Origin: Candidatus Sumerlaeota bacterium
GTDB lineage: Bacteria; Sumerlaeota; Sumerlaeia; JADFCT01
Assembly (NCBI GenBank): GCA_026398575.1
Contig: JAPLSP010000560.1
Location: 1-9,919, forward strand
Reading direction: 5' to 3'
Length of the DNA: 9,919 nt
The translations under genes were made by a program, and so were the position numbers. Of the stretch, positions 6,652 through 9,919 are shown piece by piece (position 1 is the first letter of the stretch; each line of letters begins with the position of its first letter). The notes under the pieces are model-generated. The model was not told the origin of the DNA. It searched no databases and saw only the letters and a list, made by a program, of their open reading frames with translations.

Positions 6652-8694
6652 TTATTTATGCGTGAAGACGAGGAAGCGCTTGTCTATTGCCGCGCGGACA
6701 TCGCCGCCAAGGAAAAAGGACGACACCTTTTCGGGCGCCAGGCGCGCCTCGCCGAAGATGCCGAGCAGGTGCGAATGCGACGGCAGGCTGAGATCGTTGG
6801 GATCGGCCGTGGCGATCAGCTGGATTCCGCCCCGATAATTGGGGGCGCCGCTTTCGTCCGTGCCGGCGATGAAAACGCCATAGACGCCCATTTGGCCATA
6901 GACTAGCCGGATGTTTCCCGCGCGAGTGGAGACCACCATCTGGTAAGCGGAACTGGGCACGAATTGAGGCATGGCGGCTGGCTGCAGCGGCAAAGCGCCC
7001 GGATCGGAGGCATCGGTGTTCAGCAGCAAAGGCAGCTCCGATTCGAATCCAACAATTCCTCCGATGTAGGATGTTACGCTTTTCTCACGCCAGGCGATGA
7101 TCTGCGCCGAGATTTGTGAAATGCCGTTCAATGCGCTGATCTCTTCGCATTTGACGTCGCCGCCGATCAGGCTGGCGTTCAGTTTTCCTGTCCCTGCGAA
7201 TAGCGACTGCACGCGTAAATCCGCCGGAATGGCCCATATCCCGCCGCTGAACGTCAGCAATTGGCCGGTTCCGCGGATTTGCGCCAAGTCGGCGCTGATG
7301 GTTTCGGGTGTGATCGGTCCTCCTAAAGAAATGAGAGAGCGGACTTTTCCGGCTTGCAGGATACTGGCGCCGGCGGAGGGGTTGATGGCTTTGCCATTGG
7401 CGATCTGGGTTACGCGCGCCAGCGAACCGACGCCGCCAAGACTGACGCGGACGTCCACGGTTTTCGGCTTTTTGTATTTACGCGTTTCCACCCTCAGTAG
7501 CTTGGCGCCCTGAGGCGTGACCAGGCTTTCAAGTATCACGCCCGTCAGCCGGATGTTCATTGCGCTTCCGGCCAGCGTCGAAATGATCTTCGCCAGCGCG
7601 TACGTTGGCGCGGTCGCGTCTATGGCGTTGGCATAGCCGATCATGCGCGCATTGCCGATCACGCCGGCGCGCGTCTGCCAGACGTGACAGTCTTTCGCTG
7701 TCAGCGCGCGGATGCGTCCGTCCACCTGCAGGCTTACGATTTCCACCGTGGTGAATATTTTATTGAAGCTGCCGTCGGAAGAGACCATGGGAATCGGTTC
7801 GGCGCCGGGCAATCCATTCGCCGGTTTGATGCTCAGGGTGTCCCGCTCGCCGCCGCCGCGAATGAACAATCCCTGGGTGGTCATGAATGCGGTAAGATCG
7901 GGAACGCGCCGTCCATTGCGCGTGTAAACGATTTTGTAGAGATCCCAATGCGCCGGCGTCTGCGGCGCGACGGTCAGCTTCCAGGACGCGTCACCCGAGC
8001 CGAAGATGTTCGTCGCGCGGATGGCAATCAGCAAAGGGCTGCCCTGAAGGTAGAGCGCATTCCACGCCACGATTCCGGTGGCCGGGTCAATCGTCATCCC
8101 CATTGGATAATTCACCAGCGACCACGAGGTCGGCGTGACGCCGGCGCCGCGTTCGAGCGTGGGGCGGGGGCTGGTGTAGGCATTCCCCAGCGTGATCGTA
8201 TCATCGGAGATCGGCGCGACGGTCGGCGGGAAATTATAACTGTCATGAATGGTTACCGAAGCCGTGCTCGGCGCCAGGACGAGATATGTGGTATCCGTCA
8301 TAATTTCCAGGATGGCTGTCTCATCTCCTTCATAGGAATCGTCATTGAGAGGAAGGACATAGACCGGGGCCGACATGGCGCCGGCCGGAATGACGACTTG
8401 CAGCGGAATGGTGGTATAGTCCACGCCGTTGACGGCTGTTCCGGACAGCGCCAGACGCACGGTCACGGATGAGGTTGTTTCCAGGGATCGGAGCACCTGG
8501 AAAACGCCGATGTCATCGCCCGATTCCGAGGCGATTGGGTCTGTGGCGATGACGCTGATGATGGGCAGATCAATTTGCGAGACGGCGCCGGCCAGATCGG
8601 CCTCGGCGGCGGCGCCCGCTACGCGAGGCTGGGCTTGCGCCAGGATGAGGAGGGCGGCGGCGCCCAACGAAAGACGCAGGAAACGAGACAGCAT
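6652..8694 (-). CDS. Exported Calx-beta domain protein with predicted beta-rich C-terminal region
   Basis: The 680-residue protein starts with a basic and hydrophobic signal peptide (MLSRFLRLSLGAAALLILAQ, cleavage plausible near VAGA-AAEA at ~27-30). Residues ~46-151 match a Calx-beta domain: GTAVNGVDYTTIP at 85-97 and NDDSYEGDETAILEI at 117-131 are its hallmark calcium-binding-type segments. Residues ~156-243 look like a putative immunoglobulin-like (He_PIG-type) module, with PMGMTIDPATGIVAWNA at 197-213. The C-terminal ~430 residues are not recognised; they contain loosely repeated strand-like phrases such as VEIVSLQVDGRIRALTA, VRSLISLGGPITPETISA and LRVQSLFAGTGKLNASLIGG, compatible with a beta-helix-like surface. 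No sortase, PEP-CTERM or outer-membrane anchor signal is seen. The start is supported by AAGGAGA 8 bases upstream. Probably a secreted or surface protein of unknown role; single-gene unit flanked by repeat-rich DNA. Confidence 0.88.
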   Translation of the reverse strand: MLSRFLRLSLGAAALLILAQAQPRVAGAAAEADLAGAVSQIDLPIISVIATDPIASESGDDIGVFQVLRSLETTSSVTVRLALSGTAVNGVDYTTIPLQVVIPAGAMSAPVYVLPLNDDSYEGDETAILEIMTDTTYLVLAPSTASVTIHDSYNFPPTVAPISDDTITLGNAYTSPRPTLERGAGVTPTSWSLVNYPMGMTIDPATGIVAWNALYLQGSPLLIAIRATNIFGSGDASWKLTVAPQTPAHWDLYKIVYTRNGRRVPDLTAFMTTQGLFIRGGGERDTLSIKPANGLPGAEPIPMVSSDGSFNKIFTTVEIVSLQVDGRIRALTAKDCHVWQTRAGVIGNARMIGYANAIDATAPTYALAKIISTLAGSAMNIRLTGVILESLVTPQGAKLLRVETRKYKKPKTVDVRVSLGGVGSLARVTQIANGKAINPSAGASILQAGKVRSLISLGGPITPETISADLAQIRGTGQLLTFSGGIWAIPADLRVQSLFAGTGKLNASLIGGDVKCEEISALNGISQISAQIIAWREKSVTSYIGGIVGFESELPLLLNTDASDPGALPLQPAAMPQFVPSSAYQMVVSTRAGNIRLVYGQMGVYGVFIAGTDESGAPNYRGGIQLIATADPNDLSLPSHSHLLGIFGEARLAPEKVSSFFLGGDVRAAIDKRFLVFTHK

Positions 8695-8702
8695 GGAAGG
8701 AT

Positions 8703-8709
8703 TCTCCTT
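8703..8709 (-). promoter_or_regulatory. Ribosome-binding site of the Calx-beta gene
   Basis: The minus strand reads AAGGAGA 8 bases before the ATG at 8694-8692. This is the strongest Shine-Dalgarno sequence in the window and fixes the start of the Calx-beta protein directly before a good signal peptide. Confidence 0.8.
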
Positions 8710-8733
8710 CGGGCAACGAGAGGATGAGGAACA

Positions 8734-8754
8734 GAACAGGAACTGGAACAGGAA
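8734..8754. repeat. Short direct repeat GAACAGGAA
   Basis: GAACAGGAA occurs at 8734-8742 and 8746-8754, period 12, in the leader of the Calx-beta gene just upstream of its ribosome-binding site. It is short and may be chance low complexity. Confidence 0.4.
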
Positions 8755-8819
8755 TGCTGCATGGTCATTCTTTCAGTCGCAGGGTCAATCTTTCTCCCGC
8801 AAGACCACAAGCGTATGTA

Positions 8820-8849
8820 TTCATAGAGCGTCAAGCCCGCCCCAGTCAA
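8820..8849 (-). promoter_or_regulatory. Candidate sigma-70-like promoter for the Calx-beta gene
   Basis: On the minus strand TTGACT (complement of 8844-8849) and TATGAA (complement of 8820-8825) are separated by 18 bases, about 125 bases before the start codon. The -35 matches the consensus at five of six positions and the -10 is moderate. Position is sensible for a single-gene unit, but no experiment or conservation supports it here. Confidence 0.4.
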
Positions 8850-8884
8850 GCCAATTTGGGGGTTGGTTCGATCTGGCGGCGTTT

Positions 8885-8994
8885 GTAGTTCCGCCTTTAG
8901 GTGGCGCTCGTAGTCCCATCTTTAGATGGCGCTTGTAGTTCCTGAGTTCGTAGTTCCGCCTTTAGGTGGCGCTCGTAGTTCCCAATTCATTGGG
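8885..8994. repeat. Tandem array of 25-bp stem-loop units
   Basis: Units begin GTAGTTCC or GTAGTCCC at 8885, 8910, 8935 (short, degenerate), 8950 and 8975. Four of them contain a 5-bp stem with a 4-base loop: CCGCC-TTTA-GGTGG (8885 and 8950 units, with one G·U-type pair), CCATC-TTTA-GATGG (8910 unit, perfect) and CCCAA-TTCA-TTGGG (8975 unit, perfect). After the first, second and 8950 loops comes CGCT(C/T). The stem sequences differ while pairing is kept. The array lies in the divergent intergenic region between the Calx-beta gene and the membrane-protein gene. Confidence 0.85.
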
Positions 8995-9024
8995 TCCCAG
9001 TCCAATTTCGCTTGCATAGGCTCC

Positions 9025-9091
9025 AGGATCGCGTTACATCCCGTGGGGCGTAACGCCGCACGCCTCGCGCGCCTGAACAAGATGCGATCCT
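9025..9091. repeat. Nested inverted repeats upstream of the membrane-protein gene
   Basis: An outer pair AGGATCGC (9025-9032) and GCGATCCT (9084-9091) encloses an inner pair GCGTTAC (9031-9037) and GTAACGC (9050-9056), with a possible CCC/GGG tip (9040-9042 with 9046-9048). The two outer and inner left arms overlap by two bases, so they may be alternatives rather than one structure. It ends 16 bases before ATG 9108 and could be leader RNA structure or another palindromic element. Confidence 0.6.
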
Positions 9092-9107
9092 CGTTCCCCT
9101 TATTCAC

Positions 9108-9902
9108 ATGAATCCCATCCCCAACGCATCCCACCGCGTTCACTCACAAATACCGATGCGATTTCAGAGCATGCTTGCAAGGCTGGCTTCAATTTTGGCT
9201 TCATTCCTGTCGTCATGTCGCGCTGCCTATTCGCGCGAGAATCTGCGTCTGTTCGTCCGGATGTTTTTTCCCGGCGCCTTTGGAGCGCCAAACGTGCGCG
9301 TATGGCGTCCGGCGGCGCGGCAAATCTTTTTGCGATTTGCGATTCTTTGCGCTGCCAGCGGCGCCGCAGGCTATCTCAGCATCTTAGTCGCCGATGACAG
9401 GTACTTGAATATCACAGGTTGCTTTTTGGGAACCGGCGCATATTGGTATTTGCCGACGAGCGATTCGCTTCCTATGATCGTTTGGGCCGGTCTCTGCGCT
9501 TGGTGGGCGTGCGCAGATTTGAAGCAGCGCGCCGTCTGCGGGCAATTGGATGAACTGCGGCTGACGCCAATTAATAAACAGGATTTTGCTCTTTCAATAG
9601 CGGCGCCGGCGCTGCGGCCTTTTTTATGGATGGCGCTCCTGGGCGCCGCAGCGGGGGTATGCTTCATCCTTTGCAGCTATCTTGGCGATCATTACCTTAT
9701 TTTGAGCAAGAATGTCTGGTTTATTGGCCTGTGCGGGATATCAGCCTCGGCGGGGATTGGTTTTTGGCATGCTCAAGGCCGCATGTCGCGCTTGGTATTT
9801 GCCGCGGTACTTGTCGCGTCGCTAAGAGCCCGTCTTAAAATAAGTATCTCACTCTATGCGTTGGTTCGGGCAGATTATGTAGTTCCATTCGCCATGAAAT
9901 GA
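9108..9902 (+). CDS. Polytopic membrane protein, possible ABC-2-type permease fragment
   Basis: The 264-residue product has hydrophobic segments at roughly 73-95, 120-136, 172-191, 203-219 and 227-240, so an inner-membrane location is likely. The segment QLDELRLTPINKQDFALS (146-163), followed by APALRPFLWMALLGA, resembles the cytoplasmic loop (family-like pattern 'LxxLLLTPLSPxEIxxGK') of ABC-2-type export permeases, which is the basis of the tentative call. No ATPase gene is in view; it may lie beyond 9919. The protein is short and irregular at its end (RADYVVPFAMK), so it could be truncated or degenerate. The start is unclear: ATG 9108 gives a 16-residue extension of unremarkable sequence, and ATG 9156 (MRFQSM) is an alternative; neither has a clear ribosome-binding site. 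I do not recognise a specific function. Confidence 0.6.
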   Translation: MNPIPNASHRVHSQIPMRFQSMLARLASILASFLSSCRAAYSRENLRLFVRMFFPGAFGAPNVRVWRPAARQIFLRFAILCAASGAAGYLSILVADDRYLNITGCFLGTGAYWYLPTSDSLPMIVWAGLCAWWACADLKQRAVCGQLDELRLTPINKQDFALSIAAPALRPFLWMALLGAAAGVCFILCSYLGDHYLILSKNVWFIGLCGISASAGIGFWHAQGRMSRLVFAAVLVASLRARLKISISLYALVRADYVVPFAMK

Positions 9903-9919
9903 GTCGCTTTGAATATTTA

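Larger units (their letters stand above)
8695..9107. other. 413-bp divergent intergenic region
   Basis: This is the longest stretch without a supported gene. From right to left it holds the nested inverted repeat, the stem-loop array, the candidate minus-strand promoter, the short GAACAGGAA repeat and the Calx-beta ribosome-binding site. I see no convincing plus-strand promoter for the membrane-protein gene. Open frames across this region have no recognisable protein features. Confidence 0.7.

Noticed and set aside
7684..8472. 262-codon plus-strand open frame opposite the Calx-beta gene
   Set aside because: The minus-strand protein has a signal peptide, a domain and a strong ribosome-binding site; the plus frame has none of these.
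8429..8938. 169-codon plus-strand open frame crossing the Calx-beta start and intergenic region
   Set aside because: It reads through the antisense of the signal peptide, the promoter and the stem-loop repeats and has no protein-like features.
8885..8994. CRISPR array
   Set aside because: Units follow each other directly with no unique spacers of regular length, and no cas gene is in view.
9879..9886. GTAGTTCC near the 3' end of the membrane-protein gene as a further unit of the 8885-8994 array
   Set aside because: Only eight bases match and no 5-bp stem follows, so it is too short to call.

Overview
This window looks like a chromosomal segment of an uncultivated Gram-negative bacterium with GC-rich genes. 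It encodes division-and-cell-wall (dcw) genes (murC, ftsQ, ftsA), a lipid A-type late acyltransferase and a secreted Calx-beta protein. This mix would suit lineages such as PVC-superphylum bacteria, Sumerlaeota or Hydrogenedentota. That placement is a guess from gene content and repeat style, because nothing in the window fixes the taxonomy. No transposase, integrase, CRISPR array, tRNA or rRNA was found.

Layout, left to right. murC (60-1556) starts inside a 96-bp dispersed repeat and ends inside an AT-rich repeat cluster (1522-1775). ftsQ (1793-2650) begins 18 bp after that cluster and overlaps ftsA (2647-3882) by ATGA. Beyond ftsA lies a second, inverted copy of the 96-bp repeat joined to a long imperfect hairpin (3922-4111), where ftsZ would often sit. 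An LpxL/HtrB-family acyltransferase (4148-5251) carries a low-complexity insert near its C-terminus. A near-perfect long hairpin (5281-5377) follows. Next come two decayed genes meeting tail to tail: an aminoglycoside-phosphotransferase-fold kinase remnant (+) and an AIF-like FAD oxidoreductase remnant (-), the latter with a frame change and internal deletion. A GC-rich hairpin (6517-6586) separates this relic zone from a 680-residue exported Calx-beta protein (-, 6652-8694). Upstream of that gene are a plausible promoter, a tandem array of small stem-loops (8885-8994) and a nested inverted repeat (9025-9091). The last gene (9108-9902) encodes a polytopic membrane protein that resembles part of an ABC-2-type permease.

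Functionally, MurC, FtsQ and FtsA belong to peptidoglycan synthesis and divisome assembly, and the acyltransferase to outer-membrane lipid synthesis. The other genes show no obvious pathway link to these. The most unusual property of the window is the density and variety of non-coding repeats: at least six distinct families in under 10 kb. They sit at almost every gene boundary, supply the start or stop of host genes, and in one case appear to be translated inside an enzyme. I did not find a recognisable defence or mobile-element system.
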